Shown: positions 33,498 to 43,156 of the stretch, in pieces
Layout of the letters: every line of letters begins with the position of its first letter
Position numbering within the stretch: the stretch's first letter is position 1
Source: DASVWZ01 sp963708575
Lineage (GTDB): Bacteria; Acidobacteriota; Terriglobia; Terriglobales; Acidobacteriaceae
Length of the DNA stretch: 64,000 bases
Direction: 5' to 3'
NCBI GenBank assembly: GCA_963708575.1
Contig: CAVPTB010000007.1
Coordinates: forward strand, 1,054,001 to 1,118,000
The notes under the pieces: model-generated
The model's input: only the letters and a program-made list of their open reading frames with translations
Database searches by the model: none
What the model was told of the DNA's origin: nothing
Made by a program: the position numbers and the translations under genes

Positions 33498-34247
33498 TTA
33501 GCCGCGGTCACCCGAGAGGGAACTGGCCGCCGCGCGATCGATGAGCCACAGCAGTTTTCCATCCACCGGCTTTACCCGTTGAGACGGCAGTCCAGCCGAT
33601 TCATTTTCGAAGACCTCGCGCAGAATGTCGGCTTTATCCGCCCCGCTGACCAGGAACGTCACGTAGGCGGCATGGTTAATGACAGGATAGGTAAAAGTGA
33701 TTCGGTAGGTCTTGAATTTCTCTACCCAGTTCGCCACCACCAGTCGCTGTTTTTCTTGCAATGCCTCGGATCCCGGGAACAGCGAGGCCGTATGCCCGTC
33801 GGGCCCTAGGCCCAGCAGTATGAGGTCGAAACGCGGCAACTCGCCCGGCGGCAAAGCGAAATAGTCGCGAATGCTGTCTTCGTAGCGACGCGCGGACACT
33901 TCGGCACTCGGCGCTTCCGTGGGTACGCGAAAGATATTCTGCGGCGGAATGGGCACTTTCGAAAGCAGAGCCTCCTTCGCCATGCGATAGTTGCTTTCCG
34001 GATGATCCGGTGGGACGAATCGCTCGTCTCCAAAAAAAATGTAGGTCTGGGACCACGGCACTGCTGGTGCTTCTTTTGTCGCGAGAAGACTGTAAAGGCT
34101 CTTAGGCGTTGATCCGCCGGATAAAGCCACGCAAAAGCTCCCCTTGCGGTGCACAGCGTCGCGCGCCAACAATGCAAACTCTGCCGCCGCAGCCTTGAAC
34201 AAATCAGACGAATCGTTTAGTACGCGAATTTCGGATTGCGGAGCCAT
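33498..34247 (-). CDS. pgl: 6-phosphogluconolactonase
   Basis: The enzyme hydrolyses 6-phosphogluconolactone to 6-phosphogluconate, between the reactions of Zwf and Gnd. Family motifs are VALSGGSTPKSLYSLLA, IFFGDERFVPPDHPESNYRM and LILLGLGPDGHTASLFPGS. The 249-residue length is normal for the DevB/SOL type. It is the last gene of the minus-strand sugar-phosphate operon, eight bases after glk. Confidence 0.93.
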   Translation of the reverse strand: MAPQSEIRVLNDSSDLFKAAAAEFALLARDAVHRKGSFCVALSGGSTPKSLYSLLATKEAPAVPWSQTYIFFGDERFVPPDHPESNYRMAKEALLSKVPIPPQNIFRVPTEAPSAEVSARRYEDSIRDYFALPPGELPRFDLILLGLGPDGHTASLFPGSEALQEKQRLVVANWVEKFKTYRITFTYPVINHAAYVTFLVSGADKADILREVFENESAGLPSQRVKPVDGKLLWLIDRAAASSLSGDRG

Positions 34248-34255
34248 GGGGAGCC

Positions 34256-35239
34256 TTACCCTCGGGATCGGGCGACAGCACAGCGTGCAGCGCCCATTAG
34301 AGCAGTTTTGTCGTTGATGATGACTCGAACCGGCATAGTCTCGAGCAGAGGCTGCATGCGTCCCTTAGCGACGAAACTCTGCATGAACAGGGGGCCTGCC
34401 AGTTTCGGCAGGAGCTTCGGGGCAATGCCTCCGCCAAGGTAAATCCCGCCGGTCGCCATTAGCTTGAGAGCAAGGTTGCCGGCTTCGGCGGCATAAATCG
34501 ATACAAACAGATCAAGGGCGTGTTCGGAGAGGGGACATCGCCCATCGGTCGCCGCTTTGGAAATTGCTGCCGCAGGGTCGCCGTGTTGCATTTCCTCGGT
34601 GAGCCACGGCGGCTCGACTCCGCGACCCGTGTCGCGCAAAAAATGAAAGACGTTGACTAGCCCGGGTCCAGACACAATTCGTTCGTAGCTGACATGCCCG
34701 AATCGCTTCGCCAGGTAGCGTAGCAAGTCGATCTCAAGCTCATTACGCGGAGCAAAGTCACAATGTCCACCTTCGCAAGCGGAGATCTGGTAGTTCTTTC
34801 CGTCCCAGACCATGCCCGCTTCGCCCAGGCCGGTGCCGGCTGCGATCACGGCCTGGTTGCCGGTCGGGTGGCCTTTGACCTTGTTCAGAGTGACCACATC
34901 TTTGGCATCAAGGGTGGCGATGCCCCAAGCGTTGGCTTCGAGGTCGTTGATCAGGACGGTATCCGTGATTTTAAGTTCGTCGGAGAGTCGCTTGGAATCG
35001 ATCACCCATGGCAAGTTCGAAGTTTCCACCTTGCCATTTCGGACCGGACCTGCGACACCAAAACACGCGATGTTCGGATGAAGGTTGGATGAATCGACAA
35101 ACTTCGCGACTATCTCATCCAACCCGCGATATTCACGACTGGGAAACACGGAAGCGGAGACGAGACGAAAATCTCCCTCGGTGACATCGAAGAACGCGAG
35201 CCTGGCGTTTGTACCTCCAATGTCACCGGCCAGGATCAT
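34256..35239 (-). CDS. glk: Glucokinase
   Basis: Glk phosphorylates glucose with ATP to glucose-6-phosphate, the entry substrate for Zwf and Pgi. The N-terminal phosphate-binding MILAGDIGGTNARLAFFDV, then CFGVAGPVRNGKVETSNLPW and AGTGLGEAGMVW, are diagnostic. ATG 35239 gives 327 residues, the usual size; the frame extends upstream but only through the zwf gene. The ATGA overlap with the zwf stop indicates coupled translation. Glucose released by the trehalase and glycosidase at 6-11 kb would be a natural substrate. Confidence 0.94.
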   Translation of the reverse strand: MILAGDIGGTNARLAFFDVTEGDFRLVSASVFPSREYRGLDEIVAKFVDSSNLHPNIACFGVAGPVRNGKVETSNLPWVIDSKRLSDELKITDTVLINDLEANAWGIATLDAKDVVTLNKVKGHPTGNQAVIAAGTGLGEAGMVWDGKNYQISACEGGHCDFAPRNELEIDLLRYLAKRFGHVSYERIVSGPGLVNVFHFLRDTGRGVEPPWLTEEMQHGDPAAAISKAATDGRCPLSEHALDLFVSIYAAEAGNLALKLMATGGIYLGGGIAPKLLPKLAGPLFMQSFVAKGRMQPLLETMPVRVIINDKTALMGAARCAVARSRG

Positions 35240-36774
35240 TTCTCGAAGTTTCTCCAGCGGCGTCCGTCGCGCTCCATGAGATCCTCTGCATCCTTCGGCC
35301 CCCAGGTTCCGGCGGCGTAATTCGGGAAGTAGCGGGGCGGCAAAGCTTTCCACACGTCCAATGCTGGACTGACCACGGACCATCCAGCTTCGACCATGTC
35401 GGCCCGCTGGAATAACGTCGCGTCGCCAATCATGCAGTCGTGCAGGAGACGCTCGTAACCCGTGCTGGGCTGGGTGCCGAAATAGTCGGCATACTCAAAA
35501 TTCATGTCGACCGCGCCGAGATGCATGATGGGTCCGGGGACTTTGGCCGCGAACTGCAGGGAAATTCCTTCTTCCGGTTGGATATGAAGCACCAGTTGAT
35601 TGGGCATCAGATTTTCCACTGGAGTATCACGGAACAGCACGAACGGCGCGCGTCTGAACTGAATCACAATGTGAGTGTTTTGCGCCGGCAGTCGCTTGCC
35701 GGTTCGGAGATAAAAGGGAACATCCGCCCATCGCCAGTTGTCGATTTGCAGCTTCATCGCGACAAAGGTCTCGGTGCGAGACTCGGGATCAACATCACTC
35801 TCTTCGCGGTATCCCGGAACCCGCTGGCCATCCACCACGCCGGGGCCGTATTGCCCTCGCACGCTCTTGCTCAGGACTTCTTCAGAACTCAGTGGCTGGA
35901 TAGCGTGCAAGATCTTTGCCTGCTCATCTCGGACGGCGTCGGCCTGAAATGAGATCGGGGGCTCCATCGACGTCAAGCTGATCAGTTGCATGATGTGGTT
36001 CGGCACCATGTCACGCAAGGCGCCGGCATGATCGTAGTAGCTGCCACGCTGCTCGACTCCAACGGTTTCCGCGACTGAAATCTGCACGTGATCGATGTAC
36101 CGGCGGTTCCAGATTGGCTCAAAGATTCCATTGGCGAAACGGAATGCCAAAATATTCTGCACCGTCTCTTTGCCCAGGTAGTGATCAATCCGATAGATCT
36201 GTTTTTCTTTGATGACCTTCAGTAACTGGGCATTCAGCGCCTTCGCAGATTCCAGATCGTGACCAAATGGCTTTTCGATGATCACCCGGCGCCAATGCTG
36301 GTTATCTTCTTCCATCAATCCGACTCTGGATAACTGTTCCACCACGGGACCGAAGAAGTTCGGCGAAGTGGCAAGATAGAAGAAGAAATTGCTGTGGGTG
36401 GCGTGGTCCTTATCGACCTTGACCAGATAGTCTTTGAGTTGGTCGTAGATTTTAGGGTCGTCGAATTCGCCGGTAATGTAATAGACACGGCGCAGGAACC
36501 ACTCAATGATGTCGGGATCGGCGTCGTTGCCGGCGTAGTGCTTTACGTCTTCGGCTACTTTCTGCCGGAAGACATCGGTTGTCATCGAGCTGTGCGAAAT
36601 TCCAACAACCGCGAATTCGCGCGAAAGCAGTTCCGCTTTTGCCAGGTTGTATAACGCCGGGATCAGTTTTCGCCGCGTCAGATCGCCGGCCGCTCCAAAG
36701 ATCACCATGACGCATGGATCTGCTGTTCTGCCGGTGCGCCGCGGCGTACTCGCCAATGCTTCTGCTTGGGCCAT
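35236..36774 (-). CDS. zwf: Glucose-6-phosphate 1-dehydrogenase
   Basis: Zwf oxidises glucose-6-phosphate to 6-phosphogluconolactone and makes NADPH or NADH. The nucleotide-binding VMVIFGAAGDLTRRKLIPAL is near residue 22, and the substrate-site motif RIDHYLGKETVQNI, with the catalytic region, is intact. ATG 36774 (MAQAEALAS) gives 512 residues, as expected; the frame continues upstream without homology. AGGA lies just before this ATG. It is followed with a 4-base overlap by glk. Confidence 0.95.
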   Translation of the reverse strand: MAQAEALASTPRRTGRTADPCVMVIFGAAGDLTRRKLIPALYNLAKAELLSREFAVVGISHSSMTTDVFRQKVAEDVKHYAGNDADPDIIEWFLRRVYYITGEFDDPKIYDQLKDYLVKVDKDHATHSNFFFYLATSPNFFGPVVEQLSRVGLMEEDNQHWRRVIIEKPFGHDLESAKALNAQLLKVIKEKQIYRIDHYLGKETVQNILAFRFANGIFEPIWNRRYIDHVQISVAETVGVEQRGSYYDHAGALRDMVPNHIMQLISLTSMEPPISFQADAVRDEQAKILHAIQPLSSEEVLSKSVRGQYGPGVVDGQRVPGYREESDVDPESRTETFVAMKLQIDNWRWADVPFYLRTGKRLPAQNTHIVIQFRRAPFVLFRDTPVENLMPNQLVLHIQPEEGISLQFAAKVPGPIMHLGAVDMNFEYADYFGTQPSTGYERLLHDCMIGDATLFQRADMVEAGWSVVSPALDVWKALPPRYFPNYAAGTWGPKDAEDLMERDGRRWRNFEK

Positions 36775-36805
36775 TCCTTTTTCCCCGTCTAGCACGGTTC
36801 CCGCC

Positions 36806-37798
36806 TTATGCCGTTTTCTTGACTGCGGTCGGTTCGACGTGACCGCCAAATTTCTGCCGCATCGCAGAAAGAACCTTCTCCGCGAAGGTGTGCTCCTGCC
36901 GTGAGCGGAACCGGGTGAACAACGCGGCCGAGAGCACATCGACTGGCACCGCCTCATCAATGGCTGCCTGGATCGTCCATCGTCCTTCGCCGGAATCCTG
37001 CACAAAGCCGGAGTACTCCGAGAGTGTCGGATTTTCTACCAGCGCCATGGCGGTCAAGTCGAGCAGCCACGAACTGACGACGCTGCCCCGCCGCCATACT
37101 TCGGCGATGTCCGCGAGATTCAGGTCGTAGCGCTGCTCCTCGGGTAGTTCCTTGCTGCTCGCGTTGCGGAAGATGTCAAAGCCCTCCGCGTATGCCTGCA
37201 TCAAACCGTATTCGATGCCGTTGTGCACCATCTTGACGAAGTGTCCGGCGCCAGAGGGTCCGGAATAGATGTAACCGTCCTCAGAGGTTCCAGCGATCTT
37301 CTCGCGCCCGGGCGTGCGAGCGATGTCGCCGCGCCCCGGCGCCAGCGTCTTGAAGATGGGATCCAATTGCTGGACGACTTCCTTCGGGCCACCAATCATC
37401 ATGCAGTAGCCGCGCTCCAGACCCCAGACTCCGCCGCTTGTGCCCACATCGAGGTAATGAATTCCTTTGGGCTTCAATTCCTTGGATCTTCGGATGTCGT
37501 CCTTAAAATAAGAATTTCCACCGTCGATCAGAATGTCACCCGGCTGCATTCGTTGCGCTAGAGCCTGTACCGTCTTCTCGGTGGGTTCGCCCGCCGGAAC
37601 CATCAGCCATGCAATTCTCGGCTTGCCTAACTTGCTCACGAAATCGTCGAGGGAACTGGATGCGACGGCACCCTCCCCGGCGATATGCTTCACGTTATCT
37701 GCACTTAGGTCGGTGACGACCAGTTCGTGCCCTCCGCGCATCAGGCGGCGGGTCATGTTCGCACCCATCCTGCCCAGACCGACCATTCCCAGTCTCAT
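36806..37798 (-). CDS. gnd: 6-phosphogluconate dehydrogenase, decarboxylating (short type)
   Basis: Gnd oxidatively decarboxylates 6-phosphogluconate to ribulose-5-phosphate. The N-terminal Rossmann motif MRLGMVGLGRMGANMTRRLM, the GGNSYFKDDIRRS region, YLDVGTSGGVWGLERGYCMM and SGAGHFVKMVHNGIEYGLMQ are all present. At 330 residues it belongs to the shorter, GntZ/YqeC-like branch, which is often NAD-linked. It lies 31 bases upstream of zwf. Confidence 0.93.
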   Translation of the reverse strand: MRLGMVGLGRMGANMTRRLMRGGHELVVTDLSADNVKHIAGEGAVASSSLDDFVSKLGKPRIAWLMVPAGEPTEKTVQALAQRMQPGDILIDGGNSYFKDDIRRSKELKPKGIHYLDVGTSGGVWGLERGYCMMIGGPKEVVQQLDPIFKTLAPGRGDIARTPGREKIAGTSEDGYIYSGPSGAGHFVKMVHNGIEYGLMQAYAEGFDIFRNASSKELPEEQRYDLNLADIAEVWRRGSVVSSWLLDLTAMALVENPTLSEYSGFVQDSGEGRWTIQAAIDEAVPVDVLSAALFTRFRSRQEHTFAEKVLSAMRQKFGGHVEPTAVKKTA

Positions 37799-37888
37799 AC
37801 TAGCTCCTCACCTGTATTAAAACGTTTCTATACTCTACTCTAGCTGTCGAGTAACAAGCCGGGTACGGCATGAACGACTGAAAGGACC

Positions 37889-40777
37889 TTAGCTCAAAGC
37901 CTGGCGAAATGCTTCCCGCAATTTTGCGAAGCCTGCCTTCAGGTCGCTTCCGAGATGCACCCGCAGGGCGCGACGCCCCCGCTCCGCTAGCACCTGGAGG
38001 TCCCCGCGCGCCTGAGCTGCTTTCACTACCCCAAACGTAAATTTCTGCCCCGGGACAGGAAGATCGACGGCGTCGTCGCAAGTAATCTGGAGAAACACAC
38101 CAGAATTTGGACCGCCTTTGTACGCCTGTCCGGTTGAATGCAAGAACCGCGGACCAAATCCCAGACAAGTCGCTACCTTCTTTTTGTCACGAACAGAATG
38201 ACGCAGTTCCTGCAAGCGATCCGCATTCTCGTCAGTCATCTGAATATAAGCGAGCGTCGCAAAGTAATCGCCTTCGCCAATGCGGTTGAGATGAGCGCGC
38301 AGATATTCGACGAGCGACTTACCTTTGGCCGCCTTGGCAAGTGACTCCGCATTTTTCGCGTCGCTAAACAGTTTGATGCCGCCATCTTCAAAAATCGGAC
38401 TTTCCGCGGGGAGGGAACCAGTCTTCTCATATTCTGATGTCAGATTACGAGTCGCAATCTTGCTGGCTTCCACGTCGGGCTGGTTGAAGGCGTTGATGCC
38501 GATCACAGAACCGGCAACTGCCGTGGCAATTTCCCAGCGAAAGAATTCCTGCCCGAGGTCCTGCTTGTCGGCGATTGAGATCCGCACCACAGGATGACCG
38601 GCTTGTTCGAGCGCCGAGACCTTGGCCTCCTGTTGAGCGTCGGGGGCAGATTCGAGGCGCACATAGGCGAAAACACGATCCTTGCCATAGGTGTCCGGCG
38701 CTGCGAGCGCTTCACGGTCGACAGGGATGATTCCGTGTCCTTGCTTGCCTGTAGATTCTGCCAGCAATTGCTCCAGCCACGCTCCGAGATCAGAGATCCC
38801 CGGGGAAGTGATAATCGTGACTTTATCCCGCTTGTTTTTTGCCGCCGTACCAAGAACGATTCCTAGCATGACTCCCGGATTCGCCGTGACCGGAACAGAC
38901 GCTCCGCAGGCGCTGATCATCTCGGTTGTGCGCTTTAGGAAGTTGCTGACATCGATTCCCATCACTGCGGCAGGAACGACGCCAAAATTTGAGAGCGCTG
39001 AATAACGTCCGCCGATGCTCGGCAGGCCGTGGAAAATATTGCGGAAACGATCTGCCTTTGCCACCTGCTCCATCTTCGATCCCGGATCGGTGATTGCGAT
39101 AAAGTGGCTGCCTACCCTGTCCGCGCCTACCACCTGCTTTGCTCGTTCGTAGAAATACTGCTTGAAGATGTTTGGCTCGAGCGTCGTACCCGACTTGCTG
39201 GAAACGATAAACAGTGTCTTTGCCAGGTCCACTTGCTGTTCGAATGCTTTCACCTGCGCCGGATCGGTCGAATCCAGAACGTGCATCTTCGGATGACTTC
39301 CTATATGGCCGAAAGTCTTCTCCAGCACCTCGGGACACAGGCTGGATCCACCCATGCCGAGCAACAGAATGTCGGTGAAGCCCTCACTCTGCACGACCTC
39401 GGCAACGCGGTTCAGAGCGTCGACCTGCGCAATTTCCTCTTCTACAACGCTGAGCCAGCCGAGCCAGTTGCCTTCGTCGGTTCCGGTCCAGAGCGACGCG
39501 TCCTTCTGCCACAGGCGACGAACTTTGCCATTCGCCCGCCAGTCATTCACATTCAATTGGACAGCTTTATTCAAGTCCTCCGGTAGTTTGTAGGTCTGGC
39601 TCCCCACCTTTGCATCCGCGCTCGACTTGGTCTTTTTCTCGACGGCTTCGAGCAACTTGTCGAAGGCTTCTGCGAAGAGGCGTACGCCGTCGTCGGTGAG
39701 TTTGTCGGTCACTTCTTTCATCGAAATTCCGACAGCAGCGACCGTCTGCATCACTTGATTAGCCGCCTCCAAATTCTCGGTAAGGCTGGTTCGCGGATGC
39801 CCGTGGTCGCGGAACGCATCGAACGTGGCTGGCGGGATGGTATTTACCGTGTCGGGCCCGATCAGTTCTTCTACATAAAGCACGTCACTGTAATTCGGAT
39901 TCTTAGTGCTGGTGCTTGCCCAGAGCACACGCTGAGTCTGCGCGCCTTTAGTCGCCAGTGCCTGCCAGCGCGGACCGCTGAAAATCTTCTGATAACTTTC
40001 GTATGTTTGCTTGCCGTTCGCGATGGCAACTTTGCCCAGAAGACTCTTGAGGTGTTCCTGTTCCTGAGCAGTCTTAGCGGTCTTCAGCCTGGATCCAACG
40101 ATCGCGTCAATCGAATTATCGATTCGGCTGATGAAGAAACTGGCCACACTGGCAATCTTGCTGACGTCGCCGCCTCGCGCAGTCAATTGCTCAAGTCCCG
40201 CGATGTAGGCCTCCGCCACCTTCTTGTAAACGTCCTGCGAAAACAGAAGCGTAACGTTTACATTGATCCCTTCGCTGATCAGTTGCTGAAAAGCCGGAAT
40301 TCCTTCAGCGGTTCCGGGAACTTTGATCATCACGTTTTCGCGTCCGACCGTATTCCAAAGCCGCCGCGCTTCGGCGAGGGTGCCTTGGGTATCGCGAGCG
40401 AGATAGGGTGAGACTTCAAGGCTCACATAGCCATCGCGCCGCTTGCTCGAGTCGTACACGCCGCGCAATGCATCTGCCGCATCTTGAATGTCACGGATTG
40501 CCAGGGATTCGTACCGCGCCTTGGCGTCAAGGTCAGCTTTCGCTGCCAGCGAACTCAGAATGTCGTTGTAGTCCGTGCTGGAATCGACCGCCTTCTCAAA
40601 GATCGCCGGGTTAGAGGTCATGCCACGCAACCCGTCGTCGTCGATCATGCGCTTCAATTCGCCACTCGTCATCAGGTCCCGGCGAATGTAATCCAGCCAG
40701 ACCGACTGTCCGAAGTTCAGTAACTCTTTGAGATGATTGACGGCTTTCGACGTTTCAAGAATTCCGGTAGGTTGCAT
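37889..40777 (-). CDS. tal-pgi: Bifunctional transaldolase / glucose-6-phosphate isomerase
   Basis: The 962-residue protein fuses two enzymes. Residues ~1-370 are transaldolase: LDYIRRDLMTSGELKRMIDD, GLRGMTSNPAIFEKA and the Schiff-base lysine in NVMIKVPGTAEGIPAFQQLI. Residues ~400-930 are glucose-6-phosphate isomerase: ILLLGMGGSSLCPEVLEKTF, IVSSKSGTTLEPNIFKQYFY and later sugar-isomerase parts. Transaldolase exchanges C3 units in the non-oxidative branch and the isomerase turns fructose-6-phosphate back to glucose-6-phosphate, so the fusion supports a cyclic pentose-phosphate route. Similar fusions are known in other bacteria. It lies between tkt and gnd. Confidence 0.95.
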   Translation of the reverse strand: MQPTGILETSKAVNHLKELLNFGQSVWLDYIRRDLMTSGELKRMIDDDGLRGMTSNPAIFEKAVDSSTDYNDILSSLAAKADLDAKARYESLAIRDIQDAADALRGVYDSSKRRDGYVSLEVSPYLARDTQGTLAEARRLWNTVGRENVMIKVPGTAEGIPAFQQLISEGINVNVTLLFSQDVYKKVAEAYIAGLEQLTARGGDVSKIASVASFFISRIDNSIDAIVGSRLKTAKTAQEQEHLKSLLGKVAIANGKQTYESYQKIFSGPRWQALATKGAQTQRVLWASTSTKNPNYSDVLYVEELIGPDTVNTIPPATFDAFRDHGHPRTSLTENLEAANQVMQTVAAVGISMKEVTDKLTDDGVRLFAEAFDKLLEAVEKKTKSSADAKVGSQTYKLPEDLNKAVQLNVNDWRANGKVRRLWQKDASLWTGTDEGNWLGWLSVVEEEIAQVDALNRVAEVVQSEGFTDILLLGMGGSSLCPEVLEKTFGHIGSHPKMHVLDSTDPAQVKAFEQQVDLAKTLFIVSSKSGTTLEPNIFKQYFYERAKQVVGADRVGSHFIAITDPGSKMEQVAKADRFRNIFHGLPSIGGRYSALSNFGVVPAAVMGIDVSNFLKRTTEMISACGASVPVTANPGVMLGIVLGTAAKNKRDKVTIITSPGISDLGAWLEQLLAESTGKQGHGIIPVDREALAAPDTYGKDRVFAYVRLESAPDAQQEAKVSALEQAGHPVVRISIADKQDLGQEFFRWEIATAVAGSVIGINAFNQPDVEASKIATRNLTSEYEKTGSLPAESPIFEDGGIKLFSDAKNAESLAKAAKGKSLVEYLRAHLNRIGEGDYFATLAYIQMTDENADRLQELRHSVRDKKKVATCLGFGPRFLHSTGQAYKGGPNSGVFLQITCDDAVDLPVPGQKFTFGVVKAAQARGDLQVLAERGRRALRVHLGSDLKAGFAKLREAFRQALS

Positions 40778-40808
40778 AAGACCTCACTCTTCAATTCTGC
40801 GGCCCCAG

Positions 40809-42896
40809 CTATTTCTTGGCTTGGGCGATGGCTTCGCGAGCTGCTGCGACGACATTGTCGGGAGCAAACCCAAATTTCTTCAGCAGATCTTTCAGGGGCG
40901 CGGAACTGCCGAAGCTGTGCATACCGATAATTTTGCCTTCCGAGCCGACATATTGCGACCACCCAAAGGTGCTCGCTTGCTCTATCGCGACACGGGCTCG
41001 AACGCTTGGCGGAAACACCTTATTCCGGTAGGCTTCATCCTGTTTTTCGAAGAGTTCCCAGCAGGGCATGCTGACCACCCTCGCCTTCACGCCTTCGGCC
41101 TTGAGTTTCTCATAGGCGTCGATGCAGATAGAAACTTCGCTGCCCGTCGACATAAGGATGACATCCGGCTTGCCGTCTGGGGCGTCGGCAAGTATGTATG
41201 CGCCTTTTGCGACTCCGGCTGCCGAGGCATACTTGCTGCGATCGAAGGTTGGAACAGCCTGCCGAGTCAAAACCAGGATTGCAGGTTGGTGCTTTAGCGG
41301 CATGATCACTTTCCACGCCTCGACGACTTCATTGGCATCGGCGGGACGGAAAACCATCATCCCTGGAATCGCCCGCAGTGAAGCAAGTTGCTCCACCGGT
41401 TGGTGGGTCGGTCCATCCTCGCCCAAACCGATCGAATCGTGGGTGTAAATGAAGATCGACGGGATCTCCATCAAGGACGACAACCGAATCGGCGGGCGCA
41501 TGTAATCGCTGAAGGTGAAAAACGTTGCGCCGAATGGGCGAACGTTCGAGACCGTCATTCCGTTCACCGCCGAGCCCATTGCGTGCTCGCGAACGCCAAA
41601 GTGAATATTGCGTCCGTTGTAGCTGCCGGGTTGGAAGTCGCCAGTGCCATCAAACTTGAGCTTGGTCTTGGTGGAGGTGTCCAAATCGGCTGAGCCGCCG
41701 ATCAACCACGGCACATTTTCTGCGATGGCGTTCAGGACCTGGCCAGAGCTTTCACGGGTTGCGACGCCCTTGGCGTCCGCGGGGAAGGTTGGCAAGTTCT
41801 TATCCCAACCATCCGGAAGTTCGCGATTTTCCATGTGATCGATTTGCTTCGCGAGATCGGGGAACTTCTTTTTATACTCGGCGAACGAGCGCTCCCACTT
41901 ATCTCGCAAGTCGCGCCCGCGTTTACCGATGCCAGCTTGAAAATTCTCCAGCACGCCATCCGGAACCAGAAACTTCGCGTCTTCTGGCCAGCCGTAAAAC
42001 TTCTTTACCAGCCGGACTTCGTCTTCTCCGAGCGGCTCTCCGTGAGCCGCACTCTTATCTTGCTTGTGGGGAGAGCCGTAACCGATATGGCTGTTCACGA
42101 TGATGAGCGTGGGTCGATCGTTGGTTCGCAGGAATTCGTTGTACGCGCCCTCGAGTTGTCCGAGGTCGTTGGCGTCAGTGACGTGAACGACATTCCACCC
42201 ATAAGCCCGGAATCTCATCTCGACGTCTTCAGTGAATGACCAGTCTGCGGGGCCATCCAGGGTGACGCGGTTGTTGTCGTAAATCCAGCATAGGTTAGGT
42301 AACTTCAGGTGGCCTGCGAGGGAAGCAGCCTCGCTCCCCACGCCTTCCATCATGTCGCCGTCACCACAAAAAGCGTAGACGTTGTAACTGAAGATCTCGA
42401 ATCCGGGTCGATTGTAGCGAGCGGCCAACCACAGTCCCGCGATCGCCATTCCCACGCTATTGCCGATACCTTGGCCGAGAGGGCCGGTCGTGGTCTCGAC
42501 GCCGGTTGTGATCCCGTACTCGGGATGACCCGGCGTTCTGCTGTCGACCTGGCGAAACTTCTTGATGTCATCCAGCGATACCGCTGCTTCGTTCAGAATC
42601 TGATTCTGTTTATTCGCTGCCTTCACGCCTGACAGGTACAGCATCGCGTAGAGAAGCATTGACGCATGGCCATTTGAAAGCACAAAGCGGTCGCGATTGG
42701 GCCACAGCGGATTTTGCGGGTCGTAATTCAGGAAATGTTGCCACAAAGAATAGGCAACCGGCGCCAGGGCCATCGGCGCGCCGGGATGCCCGGAATTGGC
42801 CTTTTGAACCGCGTCGATCGCCAAAGTTCGAATGGTATTGATGCTGAGAGTATCGATCTGCTGGCTGGTCAGTAGGGTCTGCTCACTCGCCACCAT
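40809..42896 (-). CDS. tkt: Transketolase
   Basis: Transketolase moves C2 units between sugar phosphates using thiamine diphosphate. Motifs include AIDAVQKANSGHPGAPMALA, PGHPEYGITTGVETTTGPLG, YAFCGDGDMMEGVGSEAASL (ThDP/Mg site) and IYTHDSIGLGEDGPTHQPVE. ATG 42896 (MVASEQTLL) gives 695 residues; the frame opens earlier without homology. It is the first gene of the operon, so the region upstream, with the tandem repeat at 43054-43085, should hold its promoter. Confidence 0.95.
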   Translation of the reverse strand: MVASEQTLLTSQQIDTLSINTIRTLAIDAVQKANSGHPGAPMALAPVAYSLWQHFLNYDPQNPLWPNRDRFVLSNGHASMLLYAMLYLSGVKAANKQNQILNEAAVSLDDIKKFRQVDSRTPGHPEYGITTGVETTTGPLGQGIGNSVGMAIAGLWLAARYNRPGFEIFSYNVYAFCGDGDMMEGVGSEAASLAGHLKLPNLCWIYDNNRVTLDGPADWSFTEDVEMRFRAYGWNVVHVTDANDLGQLEGAYNEFLRTNDRPTLIIVNSHIGYGSPHKQDKSAAHGEPLGEDEVRLVKKFYGWPEDAKFLVPDGVLENFQAGIGKRGRDLRDKWERSFAEYKKKFPDLAKQIDHMENRELPDGWDKNLPTFPADAKGVATRESSGQVLNAIAENVPWLIGGSADLDTSTKTKLKFDGTGDFQPGSYNGRNIHFGVREHAMGSAVNGMTVSNVRPFGATFFTFSDYMRPPIRLSSLMEIPSIFIYTHDSIGLGEDGPTHQPVEQLASLRAIPGMMVFRPADANEVVEAWKVIMPLKHQPAILVLTRQAVPTFDRSKYASAAGVAKGAYILADAPDGKPDVILMSTGSEVSICIDAYEKLKAEGVKARVVSMPCWELFEKQDEAYRNKVFPPSVRARVAIEQASTFGWSQYVGSEGKIIGMHSFGSSAPLKDLLKKFGFAPDNVVAAAREAIAQAKK

Positions 42897-43053
42897 AATA
42901 AAGAATTTCCCCCTGAATACACTCGTCAGTAATCTGACTGGCTTGATTCCGATCCGCACACTGGCCGCGCAAAAAGCTCGACCCACGCAGTTTATCAAGT
43001 TCCGCCTGAAAGCGGGTTACGTCAGGAACAATTTCCGACGTCAAGAGCGGCAG

Positions 43054-43085
43054 CACTACATCCACATCTCACTACATCCACATCT
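43054..43085. repeat. Perfect 16-bp tandem direct repeat upstream of tkt
   Basis: CACTACATCCACATCT occurs twice without a gap (43054-43069 and 43070-43085). It lies about 160 bases upstream of the tkt start, in non-coding DNA, upstream of a possible -35 element (TTGACG on the minus strand at 43044-43039). It may be a regulator-binding repeat; no matching protein is known to me. Confidence 0.7.
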
Positions 43086-43156
43086 ATCAATTGTTAGGAT
43101 GATTGGCTGCGCGGAAGGATTCAGTGAAGCGAGGGTTTTGCAACGGGACGCGATGT

